A stretch of 64,000 bases of DNA from Caecitellus pseudoparvulus (Eukaryota > Bigyra: Bicosoecida). Below, piece after piece: positions 12,601 to 23,499 of the stretch (positions are counted from its first letter, which is position 1; each line of letters starts with the position of its first letter). The translations under genes and the position numbers were made by a program. The stretch spans positions 40,842 to 104,841 of the forward strand of contig CBFFRQ010000015.1 in NCBI GenBank assembly GCA_965644315.1. Direction: 5' to 3'. Below the pieces are notes generated by a model that was given only the letters and a program-made list of their open reading frames with translations, was not told the DNA's origin and searched no databases.

Positions 12601-15600
12601 CGAAAGTGCTGCGGACGGGCGCTGACGGCTTCGCCAGCCTCGGCGACCTGCACAGCCTGGGCTTTGACAGCATCACGGTGGCTGACGAGTCCAGTGTGGG
12701 CGAGCGTTTCCCCCAGGCCAGCTTCGACTTGGTGCCGCCTGGCACGTCCATGTCTGCCTTCTTCACTGAGCTGACCATGGTGGAGGGCTCAAGCGAGCCG
12801 CTGGTGGTGCCCTTCCACGCCCCTGCCGGGACATCAGGCACACCCTTCGCCTTGGTGCGCATGACGCCGTCACCGCTGGCTGCATGCCTTGACTGGAGCC
12901 AGCCATGGAGTTACTACCACCCAGCCTTGGGGGGCATGGCTGTGGCAGCAGATGCACGTGAGCACGCGACCCACGACCCTGCCGGGCGGTGCATCACCCT
13001 GGCAGGCATGCCTGCTGGCGCTTACCAGCTGACGCTGTTCCGTGACTTTGCTGCGCCTGAGCACATCGTCGTGCACGTCCTTGACGCAGCCACGGCACAG
13101 GCCGTGACGTCTGGCGCCGTCATGGATGCTGCCGCAGCGTCAGGCGCGGGGCTGGCTGCACACACGCCAGCGGCAGCCTCTGCAACCGCCGCCTCCATCG
13201 TGCGTCGGTCTGGCATCGCCTTTGCGCGCAGCACCTCACAGCCTGTGCGGGTGACGGATGTGTCTGTGACGCCAGACGGCAAGGTTGTCGTGGCGACGGC
13301 AGGCGGCAGTGGCGGCAAGGCGGCTGTGCGAGTGCACCTGGCAGCGACACACTTTGCCCCGTACAGCCCCTTGATGAACGGCCTGGGGGAGCTGGGTCAC
13401 GAGGATCGTGCCATTGGCGGCAGCAGCGGGGAGGGCGCCCTGAGCAGCCAGTACATCAAGCCACGCTTGCTGGGTGAGGAGCACCGGTACATTCTGGACC
13501 GTGCCCAGGCGGCAGCACAGGCTGGGAACACCTTGCCCCGTCCGTCCTTGCTGTTGAACCCATGGGCCATCGGCAAGACTCAGACGGACACGCAGGAGGC
13601 AGCGGCAGGCAGTGCGTACGACTCCTTCACGGCGGGTGGACGGGCCGACGTCCCTCGGTCACGGAAGGCAAAAATGGCAAAGAAGCCTGGACGTTACGGA
13701 AAAGGTGGACGCGTTGGGCACCACGGCCCGCCCAGCAGCCAAGTGACGCTGGACTTCTTGGCCCACCCCGCTCGCCTGCACTTCAACCTCACCCCTGACG
13801 CACAGGGCTGTGTCAGCGTGCCCCTGGCTGAGCTGGCCACAGAAGCCACCGGCCCAGTCTTCCTCACGGTGGTGGCGACGGATGCCGTGTCATGTGCAGG
13901 CTACACCACCAGCCTCATGCCCAGCCCCGATGCACATGCTGCAGCCCAGAGCGGCGATGCTGCCGCCCTTGCTGCTGCTGATGCTGCTGCCAAGTGGGCA
14001 CGGCCCATGTCTCTGGAGTACCCCCTGCCGCCCACACAGCACTTCTCACAGCAGAAGAGCATCTCGGTCCTGCGCACTGGGGAGTCTGCATCCATCACAG
14101 CTGCCAGCGACACGAAGGTGGAGGAGTACGCCACCCTCAGCCGCATCCTGCGCCTGTTCACTGGCCTGTCCACACACATGCCGGGCGGCAGCAGCACCCA
14201 CAGTGCCGCCCTGACGAAGGACTTCTCCTGGCTGGTGAGCTGGCCCAGTCTGTCGCCTGCTGAGAAGGCCGCCAAGTACTCCAAGTACGCTTGCCACGAG
14301 GTGCACTTGTTCCTGTACATGCGGGACCGGGCCTTCTTCGACAGCGTCGTGCGGCCCTACCTGCAGTGCAAGCGCGCCAAGACCTTCATGGATCGCTTCG
14401 TGCTGGGTGAGGACCTGACGTACTACGCTGCGCCTGGCCCCTTTGCCCAGCTGAACCATGCTGAGCGTGCCCTCTTGATTGGGCGCCTGCCATCTGCTGG
14501 TTCCCCTGCTGCGGCAGGCGATGACACGCCTTCTGCACGCGCTGAGGCCGTGGAGGCGGCAGACGGAGCAGCTCACGCGTTTTTGTTGGCGACCAGTGCA
14601 CTGGACCGTGCTGAGCAACAGCCGACGCCCAGTGAGGTGTGGGAGTTGGTGTTCAACTCTGCCATCTCGTCCAACGCGCTGGAGGATGACGACAAGGCAC
14701 ACGCGCTGGCCGATCAGATCAAGAAGACCGCCCTGCGGGACAAGGCAAGCAAGGAACTTGAGCGTGCAGAAAGCTCACTTCGGCCTCAAGCTGAACAAAT
14801 GTTCTTCAGGGCACAGAAAGCAAAATCTGCAACAAGTGAGGAGGGTGCTCGGCTCGGATTGAACCGAAGGATGAAGGAGGCCAAATTTTCGTCCAGAGCT
14901 GCATCTTCATCGGACGAAGATTGTTCTGAAGTTGAAGAAGAAGAAGAAGACGATGACGAAGATGGCTGCTTGCCGCAGTCGTCACTTCGCGGTGAAATCA
15001 CCTCGTCTGCGTGTGAGGTTGCAGACTTGGCTGATCGTCGCCGAGTGGCTCAGGAAGCGTACCGCTCCCTGGACAAGACCGAGGAGTTCGCCGAGATGCA
15101 CTACTGGAACGTCAAGACCACCCAGAACACGACCCACCTCGTCACCTTCTCCGAGTTCTGGGCCGACTTTGCCGTGCACCGTGCCAAGTATGGCGAGCCC
15201 TTCCTGCCTGATGGCAGCGCCAATGCGGCGTATGTGCCCTTCGTGTCTCGCAACTTCGCCCTGGCAGCCAGGTCGCTGAACGAGATGCTGCTGGCGCTGG
15301 CCGTGATTGAGCTGCCCTTCACCAACGACGACGCTTCCGATGTGCAGGTGAGCGAGGGCAAGGTGGTGTACACTGCCAAGTCTGCGCCTGTAGTGCTGTT
15401 CCACAAGGACCTGCAGGAGGCCAGCGAGCCAGAGGCCACGACAGTGCTGGTGGGGCAGAACTACTTTGACCCCTCGGACAGGTACAAGACGGTGAAGGGG
15501 CAGCAAGTGGACAAGTACGTGGCTGGTGGGGAGTTCATGCGGCACAAGGTGTACGGTGTGCAGTGCGTCATCACCAACGTGTCCTCTGCGAGCCAGGAGC

Positions 15601-17435
15601 TGGACTACCTTCTGCAGATCCCGCAGGGCGCAGTGCCACTCCGCAACGGCTTCGTGATGAAGTCCTTCCACCAGCGCCTGTCAGCGTACTCCACGACACG
15701 GGCCGAGTACTTCTTCTACTTCCCTGCCTTGGGTGAGTACGCTCACTACCCAGTGCACGTGTCTGCTGATGAGGAGCTGGTGGCAGCTGCCCGGCCCACG
15801 GCTGTGAAGGTGGTGGACAAGCCCACCTTTGAGGACCATGAGTCATGGCAGTATGTCAGCCAGCAAGGCAGCGAGGCCCAAGTGATGGCGTACCTGTGCT
15901 CTCACTCCTTGGCCGGCGTGGATGTGGGCAAGGTGGCGTGGAGGTGCAGCGACCCCAGCACCTGGCATGCCATCACGTCCGCCTTGGCGGCTCGTGGCGT
16001 GTACAACGGCACCATCTGGCAGTATGCCTTCAAGCACGGCGACGTGCGGGGCATTCGGCAGTGGCTGCTGCAGCAGTCCAACGGGGGCCGCCTGGGCAGC
16101 TTCGTCTTCCCCACTCTGGCGTCATCCCTGGTGTCCTTTGCGCCTGAGCCATGGGTGTCGGGGCAGCCCGGCGCAGCTGAGATGTACATGGACCCCCATA
16201 GCAGCACGGGGGCGTATGAGCATTTGGAGTACTCCCCCCTGGTGAATGCGCGTGCACACCAGCTGGGCGCATCACGCAAGATCATGAACGTGCAGCAGAG
16301 CAAGCAGTGGCGCCGGCTGCTGGAGGTGCTGGCATACACCCCCAGCGACCGCATCACCACTTCCGCCCGCCTGGCCATCGTGTACCACTTGCTGTTGCAG
16401 GACCGCGTCATGGATGCTCAGGCACAGTTTGCGAAGGTGCCTGTGCCGCCTGGCTCTGTCGTGAGTGGTGCTCGTGGCACACCCAGCACTGTGGCGGCGA
16501 CGCTGACAGGTGCAGCCCTGGAGGGGCAGTGGGGTGTGCTCATGTACGACTACTTGGCAGCATACCTGGACTTCTTCAACGTCGACGACCAGCCAGTGGC
16601 TCGGGCTGTCGCAGCTGCATATGCGGAGTACCCCGTGCCCAAGTGGCAGCGCAAGTTTGCCGCCGTGGCAGCCCAGCTGGCGGAAGCAGATGGCGCAGGC
16701 GGCGCCGGAGCAGCAGCGGCAGGCGAGGACAGCACGCTGCATGCCGACGCAGCTGAGGACAAGGAGCTGGCGCGGGAGAAGCAGACCAGTGCCTTGATGA
16801 GCAGCGCGCCATCCCTGGACATCATGGCTGAAGGCAGCGGCGTGCGTGTGACGTACAGCAACCTGTCAGCCGTGTCCCTGCGCTTCTACCTCATGGACAT
16901 CGAGCTGCTGTTCTCCACGTCAGCCTTCGTCACGGCAGACAGCGGCGGCTCCAGTGGCAGTGTGGGGCAGTTCGCCTTTGTGCGGCCCAACGACGTGGTG
17001 GGCCACGAGCTGCCGGCGCCAGTGGCAGCAGGCGTGGAGTCCGAGACAGTCATCCCCCTGCCAGACAAGTACAGCTCCCGCAACGTGCTGGTGGAGGCGG
17101 TGGGCGCAGGCATCCACTGCACCGCGCCGTACTTTGCCAACAGCATGCGTGTGCACGTGGTGGAGAACGCTGGGCGTGTGTCTGTGCGTGATTCGGCCAG
17201 CGGGCGGCCCCTGCCAAAGGTGTATGTGAAGGTGTTCAGCCGTCGCTCCGCGGGGGACAGCAAGGGCAAGTTCTACAAGGACGGCTACACCGACTTGCGT
17301 GGTGTGTTTGACTACGCCTCCCTGTCCACGGACGAGCTGTCCCACGTGCAGCGCTTTGCGTTGCTCGTCAAGAGCCAGGGCATGGGCGCCGTCATCCGCA
17401 CAGCGCGCCCACCGGCGGGCACTGGCAACGCCTGA
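9674..17435 (+). CDS. Giant macroglobulin-like / helical-repeat protein, copy B
   Basis: Three exons, 9674-9730, 9819-9900 and 10030-17435, give 2,514 residues. Introns of 88 and 129 nt start GTGCGT and end CCCACAG and TTGTGCAG. The domain plan is that of copy A: helical N-terminus, MG-like beta domains, a helical middle and a C-terminal beta domain with FYKDGYTDLRG. Copy B differs from A at two cassettes. Residues about 1252-1275 (13646-13714) are lysine/arginine-rich. Residues about 1611-1719 (14724-15047) carry a basic helix followed by an acidic run of about ten Glu/Asp, where copy A is Ala/Pro/Met-rich. Elsewhere only scattered substitutions are seen, for example FFDSV for FFDSI. Codons in the cassettes use A/T at third positions far more than the flanks. 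There is no signal peptide or thioester. The partner and function are unknown. Confidence 0.82.
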
Positions 17436-17631
17436 GGGATGTGACAATGCAATCGCCCTGGGCGAATATGTTCAAACATGAACAAAACAAACCAACTTCA
17501 TTTTCATTGTATTTTGGAAGCCAGCGCCAAGCGTTGAACCTCCAGGCGCGGGTTCACCGGCAGCGTTGCACCGGAGTTTCACCACGATTTCTGATACACG
17601 ACTTTGCTTTCGTCGGGCGCCGTAGTCAACG

Positions 17632-20600
17632 ATGGGCGGGGGTGCGTTCTGTCTACCTTTGTGTTTCAGAGGTTTGATAGCTTTTTCTTCAAGCTTCAGA
17701 CCTCCAAGGCGTCTCTGCCTCCGGCACTGCAGCCTGGCAAACGGAGGCGCTTGGTGTGTCGCAGCGACACCCAGCACCAACTCCGCGAACGGCGTGCATT
17801 TTGCCACTCTTCTGACAGCACCCAGGCGTATTTCTCCTGCGCAGGCCCCCCACCTCCTCCTCCCTCGACGGGGGGGCGCAAGTTGTCCCCCACCCCTACC
17901 ATGGGGCCTCCTCCCATGGGAAAGCGAAGATCCACGCTGAAGTCTGGCAGCAGCCTTACTCAAGGGTTGCCCTCTGTGCCGCCACCACCATCAGGAGGAG
18001 CTCGAAAAGTCGGCCCACCTCCAGTGGGTGGACCGAAGACCCCACCACGCTCGACGGCGCCTGTGCCACCGCCTCCACCCTCCAAGGCTGCCCCGCCTCC
18101 CCCAAGGCAGGGTGCTGAGGACAGCAAGCCAGCCGCCCCGCCCCCGGCCGCCCGAGCGCCCCCTCGGCCAAACCAAGACCCCCCACCAGCGCCTTCCCCT
18201 GCGTCTGCTGTCGACAAGGTCCCCCCTCTCCCAGGCACAAGCGCACCTGGCAGGCCGGCGCCTCCGCGCAAAGGTCCCCCCCCGCTGCGGAAGTCCACAG
18301 CTGTGCCGCCACCTGGCAAGCCTGGCGCGACAGCGACGAAGGGGAAGCGTCCACCCCCGTCGCCCAAGCGGTCCAGTCCCATCGCAACCCAGCGGTCGCC
18401 GTCCCCTACGAAGCTTGCCAAAGGGCGGCGTCCGAGCATTCGAGTGGCGGGGGGGTCCAGGCCGCCGCCACCCCGCACACCGTCCCGAGCATCGTCACAG
18501 GGAAGCCTGAGGGCGACTCCAGAACACGGCGACCGCCCCTCAAGCCCAGTGCGGTCCTTGCCCTCGTCTAGCGGGGGCAAAGGGGTGGTTGACCCGCAGG
18601 GTGAGAGCCGTACGCCGCCCCCCAAGTCAGCCTCGCCAAAGCCTGGCTCACCGAAATCTGGTTCGCCAAAGGCTGGGTCTCCAAAGTCCTCCTCACCTGC
18701 CAGTCAGTCAGACACTGGAACAGGTCCCCCCAAGGCGCCACCAGCCCCGAAGAGCAGCCCTAAGCCGCCTCTCCAGCCAGGTCCTGCCGCGTCTGGCGGC
18801 AGTGGCAAGTCACGCCGGGTGTCGTGGACACAGAGAGTAGCTCCAGGCGGCACAGACACGGGGTCGCTGTCTGGGATGGAGGAGCCAGCAAAGACCACGA
18901 TCAGCAACATCAGCATGGTCACCTCCCCCACCCCGTCCCCCACCGGCGGCGACACTGCCCCAGACTCGCCACGAGCAGTCTCCGTGACGAACGTGGCGAG
19001 CGGGATGCGCGACCCACCAGCCACCCTGTCCCCCACTCGCTCCTCTAGCGCCAAACCTGCCAAGCGTGCAAAGAGCGGGAAAAAGAAGAAGCTGAAGAAG
19101 AAGAAGAGCTCCAGGGGGCTGCGTTCCGGGGGGGATGGCGAGTCAGAGGATATGGAAAGCCAGGGCAGTTTCTTGCGCGACCAGCAAGCGGAGGAGGAGG
19201 AATTCCAAGCCATGGTGGAGGCGGAACAAGCGGAGATGGCCCACCTCATGGAAGTGCAGGCCGCCGCTTCTGCTGCGCTGGCCATGAAACGCGCAACGCT
19301 GTACGGGGAGACGGTGCCGGGCTCGAAGGATGAGGACTATGCGCTGCTGCAGCAGATGACGTTGGCCGGGATGGACCCACTGACTGCGGCGAGCATTCTG
19401 CAGACCCGGCGTGCCACTTTGGAGCGCAGCAAGGAGGCAGGCAAGAGGGGGGGGGCTGAGAAGGCTTCGCCTGGCCCGGAGCCGCCCAAGCCTTCCCGCT
19501 CGGAGGAGAAAGTGGACAAGCCACCCCCCGTGTACAAGGCAGGGCAGACAAGCCAGGCAGGTCCCCGCCACAAAACCATGCGAAAGGACTCACCTGCAAG
19601 CTCTGCGAGTCATGCAGAAGGCAACACAAAGCAGGATCAGCCTGCAGACTCGGCAGCACGGCAGAAGGCTCTGGACAGCATTCGGGCTGCAAAGTCCGCA
19701 CACCCTGACCGGGGTATGAGCCACAGGGGGGGGCTGGTGGCCCCAGTGGAGAGCTCAGGCAGCGCGTTCGGGCGGCCCGCCGCATCGGGCGGCAAGCAAG
19801 GCAGGGTCACGCCAGGCCAAGAGTCACACAGTGAGGGTGGGCGCATGGCTCCTCCAGCGCGGGACGAAACGGCCGCCTCGCCACGGGCAGGGGAGTCCAG
19901 CGGTGCCTACCGACCGCTGCCAACACGTGCATACGCACATCAGGCTGCCAGCCACACAGACATAGACGAAGCGTTCAGTAGCTTGCAAGCCTCCATCGCA
20001 GGAGTGGATGCGTTGCGGGCGCAGGTGCTGCAGCGACTTGCTGGGCGGCCTTCGACCGCGGCCAACGCCACCGTGGGACGAGGTGGTGCTGCCCCGAAGC
20101 TATCTGCACACGCGTATGCAGTTCCACAAGGTGGGCAAGTGGCACGTCAGGCTGGAGGGGGGGGTGGCAGGGTGCCGCCACCTGGCATGTCCCCTCACGG
20201 CGCAGTGCCACCTGCCATGGTGCTGATCACAGAAGGGGGCAGAGGCAGCGCCTCCCAGTCCACCGTTGTGCACATTGGTGCGACGGGCATCTCGGCGGAA
20301 GCACAGGCTACACTGCAGCGCCTGGCGGAGGACAAGGCTGCTGGGCGCCTGGGAGCGGTGCCGAAAGGGTGGGCAGGTGCTGTGCCCACCTCGTCTGTGG
20401 CTTCCGGGCGGCACGTGAAGCAGACAGAGGCGCAAGGCGTGCACGGTCCTCAGCCTCAGGAGACACCCACATCCCCCCCTCCACCGCGCGACATGGCTCC
20501 AGCACAGACGCCCACCCCGGCAGCCTCGGCCTCTCCGGAACACCAAAATGGCGCAGCGCCCACGGCTCCCGCACCCACCTCACCTCCAACACCTGCCGCC

Positions 20601-22517
20601 CCTGCCGCAGCTCAGAAGCAGAGCAGTGCGCCCAGTCCTGGGAAGCTCCCAGTGCCTCCGCAGCCTAAGCCACAGCAGCACGTGGCAGGTGGTGTCTTGG
20701 GCAAGGCCGGGGGGCGCAGCTGCCGAGTTCCGGCGGCAAGAGGCAAGCCGCCGGGCATGTCCCCCCCACACAAGCCCAGTAAAGGCCTGCACGCAGGCAA
20801 ACGGGAGGTGCCTGCAGCTCCTCAGGCGTCCAGGATGGTTGGCGCCCCGACAAGCCCAAGCAGGGGCCGGAGTCCTTCTCGGGGCTTCGGCCGCAGCGGC
20901 AGCCCACGAAGCAAGGCGTTTGAGCAGGGCACCGGCCCAGCTCCCACAGCAAGGCAAGTGGCAAAGTCAAAAGCGCAAGCAGACATCGCAGCTGTAGCTG
21001 CCGTTGCACAAGCGGTGTCTGGTAGCGCTGTGCAGGTGGCGCTGCGTCGCTGCAGTCTAGTGCAGGAGGAGCTGCTGGTGCTGCAGGCGGCTGACGAGCG
21101 CCTCGCGGCACTGCAGCAGTCTGCGCACTCTGCAGCCAGCGCCCTCGCAGCCCGCAAGGCTGAGCTGGTGGCCCTGGCAGAGGAGGCTGAACGGCACGTG
21201 GCCCAGCAAGAGGCGGTCGTGCGTGAGGGTGGGGCACAGGCCGCCGCTGCGCTGGAGGCGGCAGCTGGGCAGGCTCGGCGTGACCTGGAGGAGACGGCTG
21301 ATGCTCAAGCGCTTCTCATTTTGCAGCGGACGCAGGGCCGCGCCAATGCTGACAAGCGGTCCCTGGTCACGCTGCTGGAGACGGCCAATGCTCTGCACAA
21401 AGCAGCAGATGAGACGCAGGGCGCGCAGGCCGCACACGCGGCACAGCAGGGGCGGGTCATGTCCGAAGCTCTGCGCCAGAGCGTTGAGGAGAGCAAGGCG
21501 GCTTGGCAGGCTGGGGAAGCCGACTTGGCCGCCCTGGCCGCACGCATTGAACAGGCGTATGCTGGACACGCCCGGGCTGTGCAGCAGTTGTCTGGCGTTG
21601 GGAAGAAGCTTAAGCAGCAGCTGACTCGTGCCGAGTCGGCTGAAGCAGCCACAGCAGCTCACGCAGACGAAGTGCGCCAGCTCAAGGCGCGTATCGCGAC
21701 AACTGAGCGACTCGTCGCGGAGTCACTTCAGACGTCCATGCTGTCAGGCTCTGAGGTGGCAGGCGGTGCAACCTTTGCTGCTGCTGCTGCTGCTGCTTCC
21801 TCCGTTAGTGAAGGGTCGCTTCTGGGAAGTGAATCTTCAGACAGTGTCAGTGTGGAGGGGGAGGGGGCTGCCGACCTGGAGCGCATGCGGCAGCTGCTGA
21901 CCCAGGCCGCTGCAGATGCTTTGGCCAGCCCCCAGGCCGGGGGCATTCCTCCAGGTGCATCATCGACGCACGGCCGTGCTGCTGAGAACACTTCGCCTGG
22001 ATCTGCGGAGGAGGAGGACGCTGAAGCCGATTTGTTCCATACATTCAGTGCCCTTGTGGCAGAGCACCTGACTACAACTGCTGCTGAGGCCATCTCGCGA
22101 GGAGAGACGCCTCCGGCCGCACAAGGGGGGCGCCTGCAATTGGCAGCACACGATGTGCCCCCAAAGTCTCAGGCGCTGTGGGATGCGAGCCTGGGCCCGC
22201 CAGACCCGCTCCCCAGCGACACTGAGCACCTGTCAGGCCTGACCATGCGCCAACTGCAGGCCGCCCGGAAATCCGTCGCTGGGCGTTTGCGAGCCGCTGA
22301 AGCCAGCCTCGGGCATGCACAACGCATGGCTGCGCGCAGGGGCATGCTGCCGTGGCGGCCTGGATCTTCGCGTCGACTGGGGGCCGCTGGCACGGCATCC
22401 AGGGGGGGAGCGGTCGCCAAGGCGACGGCGGCTTTGGAGCTCCAAGCCGCCCAGGCCACGTGCTTGGCCTTGGAAGATGAGCTGGCTGAGATCGTGGCTG
22501 AGATGGGCAGGCGCTGA
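17632..22517 (+). CDS. Proline-rich protein with C-terminal coiled coil
   Basis: Two exons, 17632-17641 (ATG GGC GGG G) and 17845-22517, give 1,560 residues. The 203-nt phase-1 intron ends CTCCTGCGCAG. The long frame has no ATG near its beginning, so the micro-exon supplies the start (MGGG-PPPPPPSTGG). Residues 1 to about 500 are very rich in Pro/Ser/Lys/Gly with PPPPP runs and SPK repeats. A poly-Lys patch (KKKKLKKKKSS) lies near residue 420, followed by a Glu-rich helix. About residues 1100-1380 form an Ala/Glu/Gln-rich helical region that looks like coiled coil, and the C-terminus is another helix. No catalytic domain is visible. A cytoskeletal scaffold role is possible but unproven. It lies 196 bp after copy B of the giant gene and mirrors the left-edge proline-rich gene. 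Confidence 0.75.
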
Positions 22518-22576
22518 GAGCTAGCCTGCGTGCAGCGCGACAGGACAGCAATGCATTCATGTGCGCTTGGCAGGGG

Positions 22577-23050
22577 TCACTTGCGGCCACCCTTCTTGCG
22601 GCGCCGGCGAGCCGCCTTGCCACCTGACGCTGGGGGCATGTCCGAGTCGTCAGCTCCTGTCCCTGCCGAGCTGCTTCCGGCAGCAGTCACTGTGGCCGCC
22701 TCTGCCTCGTGGCCTTCTCCGTCAGAGCCACTCTCCTCCTCGTCCATGATGAAGCCCGTGGTGGTGTCGTACTCGGACTCCTCGTCAGAGCCCACCTCGG
22801 CCAGTTGCTGCTGAAGTGCACTCAAGTGTGCCTGGGGGTCAAGGGGCATCCCCCGCTCATCAAAACCCAGTTCACGCAACTTGGCATTCTCCGCGTCAAT
22901 TTCCGCTTGCGACTTGCGAGTTGGTGCCATGCTCACTGCCATGCCAATCAACACCGTGGCGACAACAACAAGCAACACAGCTGGAGACCAAGGCCCGAAG
23001 GTGTCCAGGAGCCACCCGATGCCTGCATCTATGTACTCGTCAGGGGTCAT
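22577..23050 (-). CDS. Small single-pass membrane protein, acidic tail
   Basis: One exon, 157 residues, starting at the ATG of MTPDEYID. A further 25 codons are open upstream but without a better ATG. Residues about 24-44 (SPAVLLVVVATVLIGMAV) form one membrane segment close to the N-terminus. After it come a charged helix (SQAEIDAENAKLRELGF), an acidic Ser/Glu-rich linker and a strongly basic C-terminus (KAARRRRKKGGRK). This suits a membrane-anchored protein with a cytosolic tail that could end in a localisation signal. I do not recognise the family. Selenoprotein S was considered and not supported, since no Sec/Cys motif is present. Its stop is 59 bp from the stop of the convergent proline-rich gene. 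Confidence 0.7.
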   Translation of the reverse strand: MTPDEYIDAGIGWLLDTFGPWSPAVLLVVVATVLIGMAVSMAPTRKSQAEIDAENAKLRELGFDERGMPLDPQAHLSALQQQLAEVGSDEESEYDTTTGFIMDEEESGSDGEGHEAEAATVTAAGSSSAGTGADDSDMPPASGGKAARRRRKKGGRK

Positions 23051-23499
23051 TGTGGGAGGAGCCGATTCAGAGAGCCCTCGCTGCTTCAGCCTTGAGCAAC
23101 ACTGGCTTGGGGAACCTAGCCTCACAGTGGGGCCTCAACCGCGTGGCCAACGCTTGCTGGTGGCGAAAAGGTGGGTAGCGGTGGTTTTTGTAGGATAGAG
23201 ATAGATGCACAGCACACGCCAGAGTGTGTCCCCAAGATTTCTACCTGCGTGCCAAGAGGTACATGATAAGTTAGGTCACCAGTTGCTTGCAGTGCCATAG
23301 TTTTAGCAGCTCTTCAGGCTTCTGAGGCGAAAGATGTCCATTTGTGGCACTATGGTCAAGAAAATACAACCTAATCGTGGTTCACATGACCTTCTTGTCG
23401 TCTGTCGTGTCCCCGAAGGGCTTTGTTTCGGCAGAGGCGGCGCCGGCGTCGGGAGCGCTTGCCAGCGCCAGGCTTCGGGCGTGGTGAGCGGCGCACGAC
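23051..23499. promoter_or_regulatory. Divergent promoter region
   Basis: This 449-bp gap lies between the ATG of the small membrane protein (minus) and the ATG of the PH kinase (plus). It must hold both promoters. It is less GC-rich than the flanking coding sequence. I see no gene or clear element in it. Confidence 0.5.

Larger units (their letters stand above)
1478..17435. repeat. Large inverted duplication (palindrome), ~7.8-kb arms
   Basis: Arms 1478-9218 and 9662-17435 are reverse complements centred near 9440. I compared both exon-intron junctions and many coding segments. They match almost base for base, introns included, with single-base differences more frequent near the first exon. 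The match begins about 12 bp upstream of each ATG and ends exactly at each stop codon. The arms differ by 33 bp in length because of the two cassettes. Confidence 0.93.

Noticed and set aside
1478-17435. Secreted protease-trapping alpha-2-macroglobulin
   Set aside because: There is no signal peptide, no CGEQ thioester and a helical N-terminus. Only the MG-like beta domains are shared, so the classical function is not claimed.
17632-22517. Formin
   Set aside because: The polyproline part resembles FH1 but no FH2 domain follows; the C-terminus is coiled coil.
22577-23050. Selenoprotein S (VIMP)
   Set aside because: A single N-terminal membrane span and charged tail are similar in outline, but there is no Sec/Cys C-terminus or VCP-binding motif.
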